Assembly (NCBI GenBank): GCA_022653075.1
Contig: JALCSB010000002.1
Span: 62,001-126,000 of the forward strand
Length of the DNA stretch: 64,000 bases
Direction: 5' to 3'
Source: Intestinimonas sp.
GTDB lineage: Bacteria; Bacillota; Clostridia; Oscillospirales; Oscillospiraceae
Part shown: positions 25,795-33,319 of the stretch, one piece after another
How positions within the stretch are numbered: the first letter of the stretch is position 1
How the letters are laid out: each line of letters starts with the position of its first letter
The notes under the pieces: generated by a model
Told to the model about the DNA's origin: nothing
The model's input: only the letters and a program-made list of their open reading frames with translations
Database searches by the model: none
Made by a program: the position numbers and the translations under genes

Positions 25795-26916
25795 TCAGTA
25801 GATGACGCAGGCCGGCACCGCCCCGTAAGCATTCCACGCACCGCTGTAGCTCAAAGTGCCGTCCAGGGACGCACTGTACGTGTTACTCACATTGCTCGCG
25901 TACGGGTAAGGGGACCGCAGCCACCAGTAACGGGCTACCCCGTTCAGATATTTAATCCGGTCCGCGTCACCGGTAAACAGCGGCAGCGTGTCGGTTGCTG
26001 CGGTCCCATCCGCCGCCACCGGTGTTTCCATGACGCTGTTGTAATTGCCCAGGCCCATTTCCGTGCGGGACGGCAAAAAGATCCGCTCCTCGTTGTCGGA
26101 ATAACCATAAGTGCCCTCGTGATCCGCAGGATTGACGCCTGTGCGCAGACGCACCTTTCCGACGCAGGCCAGCAGGTCCTCGTCGATCCCATGTAAAAAT
26201 CCGTCGGCAGGGGAGGACTGCGGGCGGTCGTAAGGATTGCCCGGCGTCCACCAGCCGCTTTCCGCATCAGAATTCAGCCACTGGCGAATCGCGGACTGCA
26301 GCCAGTTATTGGACCCCCAGCGGAGGCGGTTGCCGTCGTTGACCGTGGTCAGCTGCGTCCCCTCGGAGGGCGCCGTGTCGCTGACGGTAATGGCGGCCGT
26401 CTCGGCCGCGTCGGTGGCAGTCTGTGAGGCGTAGGTGGCCAGGGAGGTCAGGGTGTAATCCGGTCTGGTACCATAGCCTGTCAGCACAATCTGGCCGCCG
26501 GCGGGCACCGCCTGCGCCAGTGTGAAGCTGGCATACTTCCCGGCGCGGCTGTCAGCAAACCAGTAGGTTCCCGCCGCCAGCTCGGTTTCCGCGTAGAAAA
26601 TCGCCTCACGTGCGTCAAACACTACGTTGGCAAAACACGGATACATCAGCAGCCGCATGGAATGCGTGTAGTTGGGATCAACCGGCACGTCATAGTCAAA
26701 CGCGGCCACCTGGAAAAGCCAGTTCGTTCCGTTTCTGCCCACCGTGAAAAAGTCCCCGACGGATAAAATATTTTGAATGGTTCCGTTTCGGATTGCCCGC
26801 TGGACCGCGTAGGCGTCCAGCAGCTTGGCGTTTCCCACGCCCGCGAGAATGGACAGATATCCGTTCATTTCGTCAAACTGGGCTTTATTGGGGAATATGT
26901 TTGTAATGTCGCTCAT
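25795..26916 (-). CDS. DUF6273-type receptor-binding candidate with C-terminal lectin-like fold
   Basis: A 373-residue protein. The N-terminal 150 residues look like a structural tail attachment region. From about residue 195 the DUF6273-like pattern appears: NRLRWGSNNWLQSAIRQWLN, then IFLPSRTEMGLG, and the end motif RYWWLRSPYPYASNVSNTYS with GAWNAYGAVPACVI. This is the formylglycine-enzyme/C-type-lectin-like ending also seen in variable proteins of diversity-generating retroelements. It sits after the tail fibre genes, so a host-recognition role is likely. No reverse transcriptase lies in the window. Confidence 0.65.
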   Translation of the reverse strand: MSDITNIFPNKAQFDEMNGYLSILAGVGNAKLLDAYAVQRAIRNGTIQNILSVGDFFTVGRNGTNWLFQVAAFDYDVPVDPNYTHSMRLLMYPCFANVVFDAREAIFYAETELAAGTYWFADSRAGKYASFTLAQAVPAGGQIVLTGYGTRPDYTLTSLATYASQTATDAAETAAITVSDTAPSEGTQLTTVNDGNRLRWGSNNWLQSAIRQWLNSDAESGWWTPGNPYDRPQSSPADGFLHGIDEDLLACVGKVRLRTGVNPADHEGTYGYSDNEERIFLPSRTEMGLGNYNSVMETPVAADGTAATDTLPLFTGDADRIKYLNGVARYWWLRSPYPYASNVSNTYSASLDGTLSYSGAWNAYGAVPACVIY

Positions 26917-26931
26917 AATTGGTCTCCTCTT

Positions 26932-27171
26932 TTAACTTTCAACCTCTGTAAATGTCAGCGCGGGGTATCCATCCTCTGTTATGGAGAACGCCGCCGCATA
27001 GCCTTTTGCGTCTCTCGCGTCTACCATGACACGCATTTGGGCCACCGGCACACGCCGCAGGCTTTCCTTGATGTTGCCCTGATCGTCCGCGTCGTTTTGC
27101 GTTACCAACACATAGGCTGATTTTTTGGGGTAGCTGTTTGTTGTTTGCTCTGTAATTTTTTTCAGTGCCAC
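26932..27171 (-). CDS. Small hypothetical tail-fibre-region protein
   Basis: A 79-residue protein, MALKKITEQTTNSYPKKSAY then VLVTQNDADDQGNIKESLRR. It lies between the beta-helix tail fibre and the DUF6273-like protein and may serve as an adaptor or fibre cap. No known domain recognised; the start has GGAGGTAAAGC upstream. Confidence 0.6.
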   Translation of the reverse strand: MALKKITEQTTNSYPKKSAYVLVTQNDADDQGNIKESLRRVPVAQMRVMVDARDAKGYAAAFSITEDGYPALTFTEVES

Positions 27172-27193
27172 ATTGCTTTACCTCCCTACCCTT

Positions 27194-28795
27194 TTATAGG
27201 CCATAGCCGTAATTATTTAACTGCGTAATGCCGCTGCTGCCAGATGTGTTAATTTTTGTTGCGTAGTCTGAAACCAGTACATTTTCGGTGATCAGTATAT
27301 TGGTACATGAAGTAATATTCACCACTTGGTGGGCTGAAATATCTCTTAGAACATTCCCGATTACCATGCTTTTCTTGGACCCGGAAATATTGATGCACGC
27401 AAACAGATACCCTGATTCATCCATGTTAATATTGTTGTTTCCGATTAGAGTCCTGGTGGAATCTATGGAGGTAATTCCTATGATTCCTCCGCCCACGGTT
27501 GTGGAAAAATTATTGCTTGTCACAACCGCGTCCTCACATGTATCCAGGCTTATTCCGCATTCATTAAAGGTATCTGCAATGTTCTGCGAAGCAGTCAGCT
27601 TTTTTTCGTCCGTGGCATAGATGCAGCAATAGGCCCCTGTCAGGTTGTTCCCGGTCACCATGTTGTTGTTTCCTGAATTTAGCCGTATGCCCCAGTTATA
27701 CCCGTTGTTTTCTCCGATGAAGTTATTCCGGACAATGGCATTTGTGCATGTGTCAATCTGTATACCTCCCTTTGATACCCGCAAACTAAAAATTTCCGGT
27801 TTTGTGCAGTTCTGCGCCAGCAGCACCGGCTTGGAGGATGATGTTTGTGTCCCGGCCAGGATCAGACTGTGGACGCTGCACCCATCCGCCACGATTTTTA
27901 TATAGCTGTTATTGGAAAAAGTCAGCTTTGCCCCAGCGGTCCCGCACAGCTCCGCGTTGGCTTTGCTGATCATGATGTTTGCGGTAATGCTATACGCCCC
28001 ATCCAGCAGCACGATTTTTCCTCCCAAGGACGGCAGCGCCGCAAGGGCGGCGTTGATCTCCGTCTGATCGTCCGTCCCGTCGCAAAGATAATCGCAATCC
28101 GCCGCTGTGTACCCTGCGCCAGAGTTTCCGATTACTACCCGCGCCGGGCGTCGGTCATGGCTCGGCGGGTAGGCTGCAGGGCGCCCCGTGATAGTAGAAA
28201 AGGCGTGTGTATGCGTAGATGGCGGGTAGGCTGCGGGAAGGCCCGTAATAGTAGAAAATGCATGAGTATGCCCCGTCGGTGAGGCACCAACCTGCTCCGC
28301 CGTAACCTGGTGTGGGTTTTCAGTATTATTTATGTGTTCGTCAACATAGGACTTGCTTGCATAAACCAGTGATTCATTGATGATCGCCGTTACATTTTCG
28401 GTAGTCCCTACGAATACCATCAGTTCAAATTGTGTTTCCAGGATTTCATCACCGGAGGCGGGGATGTAATCCGCTTCACTTTCATCCGATGCTCCGTAGG
28501 CAAACAGCATATTTTCCGCGCTGTTGTCCGGGTCCTGCGTGAAGATTCCCACCTCTGTCCTGCTGAACCCGGTGGTCACGTCCGAATTTTCAAACTTGCA
28601 AATTATATCAGCATATCCGTTCTCCACGGCGATGCTCTCAATTGCAACTGTCAGCAGGGGATTCCCCAGCGCCGTGGCGCTTGCAACCGATTCCACGGAC
28701 CCGTTCCCGATTTGGATTTGACTGAATGTGATCGTATCGCCGGCTATGCCCCTTAAAATTAGGTTGATTCCTTTATTTGTTAAAACATATTTCAT
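27194..28795 (-). CDS. Tail fibre with DUF3751-like N terminus and right-handed beta-helix
   Basis: A 533-residue fibre. The N-terminal 150 residues (KYVLTNKGINLILRGIAGDT...FSQIQIGNG) match the phage tail-collar/DUF3751 type domain that docks on the baseplate. A linker with two HTHAFSTITG(L/R)PAAYPP repeats follows. From about residue 220, CDGTDDQTEINAALAALPSLGG and the many short NN/N-rich rungs after it indicate a pectate-lyase-type beta-helix, often with glycan-binding or depolymerase activity. Catalytic residues cannot be assigned. Confidence 0.82.
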   Translation of the reverse strand: MKYVLTNKGINLILRGIAGDTITFSQIQIGNGSVESVASATALGNPLLTVAIESIAVENGYADIICKFENSDVTTGFSRTEVGIFTQDPDNSAENMLFAYGASDESEADYIPASGDEILETQFELMVFVGTTENVTAIINESLVYASKSYVDEHINNTENPHQVTAEQVGASPTGHTHAFSTITGLPAAYPPSTHTHAFSTITGRPAAYPPSHDRRPARVVIGNSGAGYTAADCDYLCDGTDDQTEINAALAALPSLGGKIVLLDGAYSITANIMISKANAELCGTAGAKLTFSNNSYIKIVADGCSVHSLILAGTQTSSSKPVLLAQNCTKPEIFSLRVSKGGIQIDTCTNAIVRNNFIGENNGYNWGIRLNSGNNNMVTGNNLTGAYCCIYATDEKKLTASQNIADTFNECGISLDTCEDAVVTSNNFSTTVGGGIIGITSIDSTRTLIGNNNINMDESGYLFACINISGSKKSMVIGNVLRDISAHQVVNITSCTNILITENVLVSDYATKINTSGSSGITQLNNYGYGL

Positions 28796-28808
28796 ATGGT
28801 TTCACTCC

Positions 28809-29450
28809 TTATTCCAGCATCAGCATTCCGGCTTCATCATAGAGTTGATCGCCATTTTCATCTGTCAGAATGGTATAATCCACGCTCGGCGCGTCCGTGG
28901 TCGCGCTGTATGCTTTCCCGGTTCGGCAGGCAAGGCCGTAAAACTCGTTCATTTGGTCGGCATATACCGCAATAATTTTGTCAAGTACGGAACTTTTTCG
29001 TTTTACGCTGTTCAGCGCTTTTATAAAGTTCTCATAATTTTCAATGATCTGGTTCATGTCCTCGCTGACAACGCGGAAATGGTGCGGGCTTCCCGCGAAT
29101 TCAAACCATTCTTGGATCTCTCCCTTTCCAAAAATCATTTGGATAATTTTGTTTACCGCCTCCGGTGTTCCCATGGTCATGTAAAACGTCAGGGTGCCCT
29201 CTATCAATGATCTTTTCGCAGAAATTGACAGGTTTTCATCATAGGCCGGCGTTCTCAGCTCTAACGCCAGCAAGTCCAGTACATTCTCCGGCATGGATGC
29301 AATGGCCGCGTATGTCCTGGCATTGTCCGCACAGGTGCATAGCTTTTCGATTTGTTGCCCTACCGCGTAGGCAATCGCCTGTACCTCCGTTTGGCTGGAT
29401 AGGTTACCCGGCATAATCGCTGTAAAGCGGCTGCCTTTCAGGTTAATCAT
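28809..29450 (-). CDS. Phage tail protein I (P2 gpI-like)
   Basis: A 213-residue baseplate component. The segment RTPAYDENLSISAKRSLIEG with MGTPEAVNKIIQMIFG is the typical gpI/YmfQ-like signature. It follows baseplate J with an 8-base overlap and precedes the tail fibre, the P2 order J-I-H. In P2, gpI connects the baseplate wedge to the fibre. Confidence 0.85.
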   Translation of the reverse strand: MINLKGSRFTAIMPGNLSSQTEVQAIAYAVGQQIEKLCTCADNARTYAAIASMPENVLDLLALELRTPAYDENLSISAKRSLIEGTLTFYMTMGTPEAVNKIIQMIFGKGEIQEWFEFAGSPHHFRVVSEDMNQIIENYENFIKALNSVKRKSSVLDKIIAVYADQMNEFYGLACRTGKAYSATTDAPSVDYTILTDENGDQLYDEAGMLMLE

Positions 29451-30597
29451 CTTCCAGCCCTCCGTAATTGATCCCCGCGTCGCCGGACAGCGCGGAAACC
29501 TTTACGGCATCCACCGTGGTATATACCGGGGCGGTCACCGTGACGCGCTTGGCCCCCGCGGCCATAATAAGGGCGGTTAGTTTGGACGGGTTAATGTCCC
29601 TGCCAATGGTCCGCTGCCATGTCACATAATCGGCCACGGCTGTCCGGACCGCCTCCTGAATGGTTACGGCCCTGGCGCTGTCGCTGCGGTTGATGTAATA
29701 GGTCAGGTCAATGGTGTATGTGACCTCTGCGGGGGCTGATACGGTTACTAAATCGTTCATCGGGCGGATTGTTTTCCCGCTCAAATATTCCTGCAGTCCG
29801 CTGATCATTTCCGTTCCCGGTGTGGAGCCGTCCCCCATAATAAACACAATATCCACTTCACCAGCCGCTTGGTCATTTGACACCGCAACGTCTCCAATTG
29901 CGCTATTGTATTTCTTGGCGTGGTACAAATAGCCGTTCTCCGGCCCCGCCGTCGGATAGGCTCCCGGCGCCAGGAAAATGCGATCCGCCAGATCGACGTC
30001 GCTTTCGATTTCCGCGCCGCCCTCGGTGGCCGTGGTGTTTGTGACAGACGCCATATACTGCACAGGGTCCACCATTTTAGTCAGGCTTCCGGCCGCCAGA
30101 CCGTTTCCGTCCGTTCCCGTTTCGGTGCATGTTGCCGCCACATCCACGGTGATTTCTCCCGCCGGGATTTCCGCGTATTCGTCGGTGGCAAAATAAACGG
30201 ATCCTCCGGCGGAAACCTTGGTGTCCTTTGGAACGCCCGTGGCCACCGTACGCACGGCGGACAGGGTAAAGCGCAGCGTGGTTGCGGCTGCCTTGGCTCC
30301 GTCTCTGGTAACACCTTTCAGGAGACCCAGGTTGTCCAGAAAGTCGGAATAGCTGTATTTCAGCATGCCTTGTTTTCCCGCTCGGTCAGCATACTGGAAC
30401 CCCTGATAGATTTGGGCCGCCGCCGAATAAAGGATCATCCGGTGGACGCTTGCGCTGCCAAGGCTTACGGTCTCCCCGGTGGCGTCCGCCATGAATTCCT
30501 CAAAGTCGGCCACCATTTCAGCCCGTATGTCGTCAATGGTTTTGTTGTCGATGAAACTAATATCCGGCGCGTTTTTTACCGCTGAAATGTCAGGCAC
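29443..30597 (-). CDS. Baseplate J-like protein (gp47/JayE family)
   Basis: A 384-residue wedge protein. SFIDNKTIDDIRAEMVADFEEF at the start, AGSLTKMVDPVQYMASVTN in the middle and DLADRIFLAPGAYPTAGPEN are characteristic of baseplate J proteins. Length is normal. It overlaps the W/gp25-like gene by 8 bases; the order U-(V-D)-W-J-I shows a contractile-tail baseplate. Confidence 0.92.
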   Translation of the reverse strand: MPDISAVKNAPDISFIDNKTIDDIRAEMVADFEEFMADATGETVSLGSASVHRMILYSAAAQIYQGFQYADRAGKQGMLKYSYSDFLDNLGLLKGVTRDGAKAAATTLRFTLSAVRTVATGVPKDTKVSAGGSVYFATDEYAEIPAGEITVDVAATCTETGTDGNGLAAGSLTKMVDPVQYMASVTNTTATEGGAEIESDVDLADRIFLAPGAYPTAGPENGYLYHAKKYNSAIGDVAVSNDQAAGEVDIVFIMGDGSTPGTEMISGLQEYLSGKTIRPMNDLVTVSAPAEVTYTIDLTYYINRSDSARAVTIQEAVRTAVADYVTWQRTIGRDINPSKLTALIMAAGAKRVTVTAPVYTTVDAVKVSALSGDAGINYGGLEDD

Positions 30598-30895
30598 TTG
30601 TAATCACCACCTTGGGGTTTAATTTCCCGCTCTCCGTAAGCGTCCACGTGATTTCCTGGACCCGCACGGTTGGAATGAATGCAGCCACCTTTTTTGTGAC
30701 CTCCGCCGTGTAAAGGCTCTTTGCAATTTCCGGGGGCCTGTCCAGGAAATCCATATCAATGCCAAATTTCCGATCCAGCGGCATGGTGCCCGCCCGCGTG
30801 GATAAGAGCAGGGATATTTGCCGGTCCAGCTCCGCCAGCCAGTCGCCGGTGAACGTATATTCCAGCTTGAAATCAAACAGATCGCTTTCGTTCAT
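30590..30895 (-). CDS. Baseplate wedge protein, GPW/gp25 family
   Basis: A 101-residue protein: LLSTRAGTMPLDRKFGIDMD is the gp25 core, followed by AAFIPTVRVQEITW. The ATG at 30895 overlaps the stop of the gpU-like gene (ATGA), which fixes the start; a longer open frame to 30964 lies inside the neighbour. gp25/W proteins trigger sheath polymerisation at the baseplate. Confidence 0.88.
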   Translation of the reverse strand: MNESDLFDFKLEYTFTGDWLAELDRQISLLLSTRAGTMPLDRKFGIDMDFLDRPPEIAKSLYTAEVTKKVAAFIPTVRVQEITWTLTESGKLNPKVVITSA

Positions 30896-31284
30896 GTGTA
30901 TTCCTCCAGGGTGATAGTCATGGTGGCCTTTGCCAGTTCGCCCTTGCTGTATACCCGATCCCACGTTTCGCTGGATCCGGTCAGGCGAAACGGGTTTTTA
31001 CCCACCGGTCTGGTGCCGATCACCAGATATTCCGCCTCGCCGTTCTCCACCATTTCCTCCACGGTCTCCATAACTGCGCGGGGCTTTACGCCCAGGGCGG
31101 CGGACAGGGTAATGGGCATGTTTATGGTTTGGTTTCCCGGCCCTAAAAACTCCGGTTTCGGCTTCACGCCCATAACCTCATGATCCGTCCAGCGCCCGGA
31201 AATTTCCCGGCTGATATTTTGAAAGGTCAGCACATAATCGTCGCTTACCTCGAAAACGATCTTGTTTCCCAGTGTTCCGATCAT
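30892..31284 (-). CDS. Phage tail protein U (P2 gpU family)
   Basis: A 130-residue protein with sequence like gpU: EISGRWTDHEVMGVKPKPEF, NMPITLSAALGVKPRAVMETV and KATMTITLEEY at the end. In P2, gpU caps the tail tube. Here it sits between the V and W genes, an order found in Firmicute P2-like tails. Confidence 0.82.
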   Translation of the reverse strand: MIGTLGNKIVFEVSDDYVLTFQNISREISGRWTDHEVMGVKPKPEFLGPGNQTINMPITLSAALGVKPRAVMETVEEMVENGEAEYLVIGTRPVGKNPFRLTGSSETWDRVYSKGELAKATMTITLEEYT

Positions 31285-31296
31285 TCTATGGCCTCC

Positions 31297-31791
31297 TTAG
31301 TCCGGTGCCGTTGTGCTGCCTCCCACGCTGTCGGTGTGGGTGTGGCTTGCCAGGGAGACGCCGGCGGCCACCACGTCCCCGGACGCTTCCACGCTCTGCG
31401 CGGTAATTTTCCCCGCTACGGTCAGGGCGCCGGTTACGGTTAAATTGCCGCTCACCACCGCGTTGTTGACTTTCAGTGTAAAAGTTCCGTCCTTGTAGCG
31501 AATCATAGCCTCTCCTGGGGTCCGTGCCATATCCTTGCGGTACAGCCCCGCCGCGCCCTCCGGCGGTTTATTTTTTTTGCTCCATGGCCTGCCTATGACC
31601 ACGCCCGCCTCGGCTCCGTTGGACAGGTGAAGGACCAACACCTGATCCTCCACCTCCGGCATTGCGTACTCACTGGAGAGCAGCGGGATCATGCGTGTCA
31701 CGCTGTCGTCCTTTTCGTGATAGACCACGCGCACCATGCCGGTGGCGTAATCCACGGCGGACACTTTGCCCAGCCGGATTTCATTTCCCAT
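31297..31791 (-). CDS. Baseplate assembly protein V (spike)
   Basis: A 164-residue spike: LGKVSAVDYATGMVRVVYHE (OB fold), MPEVEDQVLVLHLSNGAEAG, then an apical beta-prism with repeated short VT..G. units (VSGNLTVTGALTVAGKITAQ) and a SHTHTD metal-binding tip. The membrane-piercing spike of the contractile tail. Confidence 0.9.
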   Translation of the reverse strand: MGNEIRLGKVSAVDYATGMVRVVYHEKDDSVTRMIPLLSSEYAMPEVEDQVLVLHLSNGAEAGVVIGRPWSKKNKPPEGAAGLYRKDMARTPGEAMIRYKDGTFTLKVNNAVVSGNLTVTGALTVAGKITAQSVEASGDVVAAGVSLASHTHTDSVGGSTTAPD

Positions 31792-31801
31792 TGTGCCCTC
31801 C

Positions 31802-33097
31802 TCAATCTTTTGTCAGGGCGTTTGCGGCGTTTATGATCAGCTGTCCCAGCCACGTCAGCGCCGTGTATTTTTTCGCCCAGTAGTCCGGGGAGTTGATCAC
31901 ACCGGCGTTTGTCAGGACCGTCAGGGCCACGTCCACGGTTGTGATGCCGGTTCCACCCAGGTTTACCTTGATCCGGGTGGCCATGTTCAGAATCATCCCA
32001 TCCAGGCTCCCCACGTCCTTGTAGTGGGCCAGCCAGTAACTTGGAGATGATATGACCCCTACCGCCGTCAGGTGCTGGATCGCGTCCATCATGACCTCCT
32101 CAGTCATGGCTGCCACCAGGGACATTTCCAGGTCCATGGTGTACCCTCCGCCGATATGGTGGGCGATGCTGTCAATGAAATATTTTCCGGATAACTCGCC
32201 CAGTCCTACCACGGTCACGCACTGGGAAGCCACCAGGGCAGCGTTGCCCGTAATCGTGGCGCTTAATTTTGTGACCCCGTGATTTGCTTTGTTCACCGCC
32301 GCCGTGATCTTGCGCTCTGCGTCCGCCTGGCCGTCCGCCTGCCCGGACTGTTTCAAAATCCGGGTTCCTGCTCCCACGGTTACCTTGATCTCCTCCTCGG
32401 TGTCCGGGTCCGTGTAGGTATATTCCCCGCCGGTGTATGTTCCCGCCAGCGTTTTGGACCAACTCCAGGATTCCAGATCCGTCTCTGAGATCTTGGCCAC
32501 CGGATCCTTTTTCTTGTATACTTCACGGTCGTATACCACGATTTTTCTGGCATAGACTTTCATGGCCAGCCCGTAGGTGTCGCACAGATCCGCGTAAAAA
32601 TCACAGTCTGTCTGTTCGGATTGTTCAATGCTCACAATGGTGAACGGGTCGCCGGCCACATCCCAGGCCAGGGAAATGCCGGCCCGCTCGGCTATTTCTT
32701 TTCCGATCTCCTGAATGGTGACGTTCTCCCAGGTCTTGGTCCGCTCGGTGGCCCTGAAATTGCCGTCTGCCGGAACGGACACCCCGGAAATCGTCCCAGC
32801 GGGTGGCCACCCCGAAAACTCGAAATTGTCCAGAATAAAAAATCCGCACGGCAGGCTCCGGTTGTCTCCCTCCCGCTCCCAGTCCTCAACTTTGATGGTT
32901 GCGGTCAGGGTGTCTCCTGTCGCCGGCAGCCAGGCCGTGATCCACCTGCGCTCCCGGTCCTGAATGGAAATATCCAGGCTGTCTGCCTCTCCGCTGGCCG
33001 GATCCGTGTATGTAATCTCGGCTTTGGTTCCCACCATTTTGCCGGTGACCGCCGCGCCGTTCCAGGTCAGATCCACCTCCGCTTTCCGCGTCCTCAT
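31802..33097 (-). CDS. Tail hub protein (P2 gpD-like late control protein) with two C-terminal repeats
   Basis: A 431-residue hub. The gpD/VgrG-like body covers residues 1-320 (ITYTDPASGEADSLDISIQD, CGFFILDNFEFSG, NVTIQEIGKEIAERAG). The last 90 residues hold two repeats of about 40 residues: GVISSPSYWLAHYKDVGSLD and GVINSPDYWAKKYTALTWLG, each ending in an (I)xNxA helix. Such repeats are known from phage lysins and tail proteins of clostridia and may bind cell wall; that function is inference. Confidence 0.82.
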   Translation of the reverse strand: MRTRKAEVDLTWNGAAVTGKMVGTKAEITYTDPASGEADSLDISIQDRERRWITAWLPATGDTLTATIKVEDWEREGDNRSLPCGFFILDNFEFSGWPPAGTISGVSVPADGNFRATERTKTWENVTIQEIGKEIAERAGISLAWDVAGDPFTIVSIEQSEQTDCDFYADLCDTYGLAMKVYARKIVVYDREVYKKKDPVAKISETDLESWSWSKTLAGTYTGGEYTYTDPDTEEEIKVTVGAGTRILKQSGQADGQADAERKITAAVNKANHGVTKLSATITGNAALVASQCVTVVGLGELSGKYFIDSIAHHIGGGYTMDLEMSLVAAMTEEVMMDAIQHLTAVGVISSPSYWLAHYKDVGSLDGMILNMATRIKVNLGGTGITTVDVALTVLTNAGVINSPDYWAKKYTALTWLGQLIINAANALTKD

Positions 33098-33306
33098 GTC
33101 CCGGTCCTCCAGATCGGCGTATCGGTGGTGTCGTGGTCCTCCGGCGGGTCCGGGGTCTGGAGGACCACGCCGGCGTCAAACACGAATGTATCCAGCTGCG
33201 GGAAATTGTTCTGCATCAGCCAGCCGGTATATTTTTCGTCTCCGTATACCTGATAGGCAATAGCGTCCCATGCGTCCCCCTGCTGGGTGGTGTATGTCTT
33301 TGCCAT
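33094..33306 (-). CDS. Tail protein X (LysM-like)
   Basis: A 70-residue protein, TYTTQQGDAWDAIAYQVYGD then WLMQNNFPQLDTFVFDAGVV, the compact LysM-like fold of P2 gpX. It bridges tape measure and hub. The gene overlaps the start of the hub gene by 4 bases. Confidence 0.88.
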   Translation of the reverse strand: MAKTYTTQQGDAWDAIAYQVYGDEKYTGWLMQNNFPQLDTFVFDAGVVLQTPDPPEDHDTTDTPIWRTGT

Positions 33307-33319
33307 GGCGTCGTCCTCC

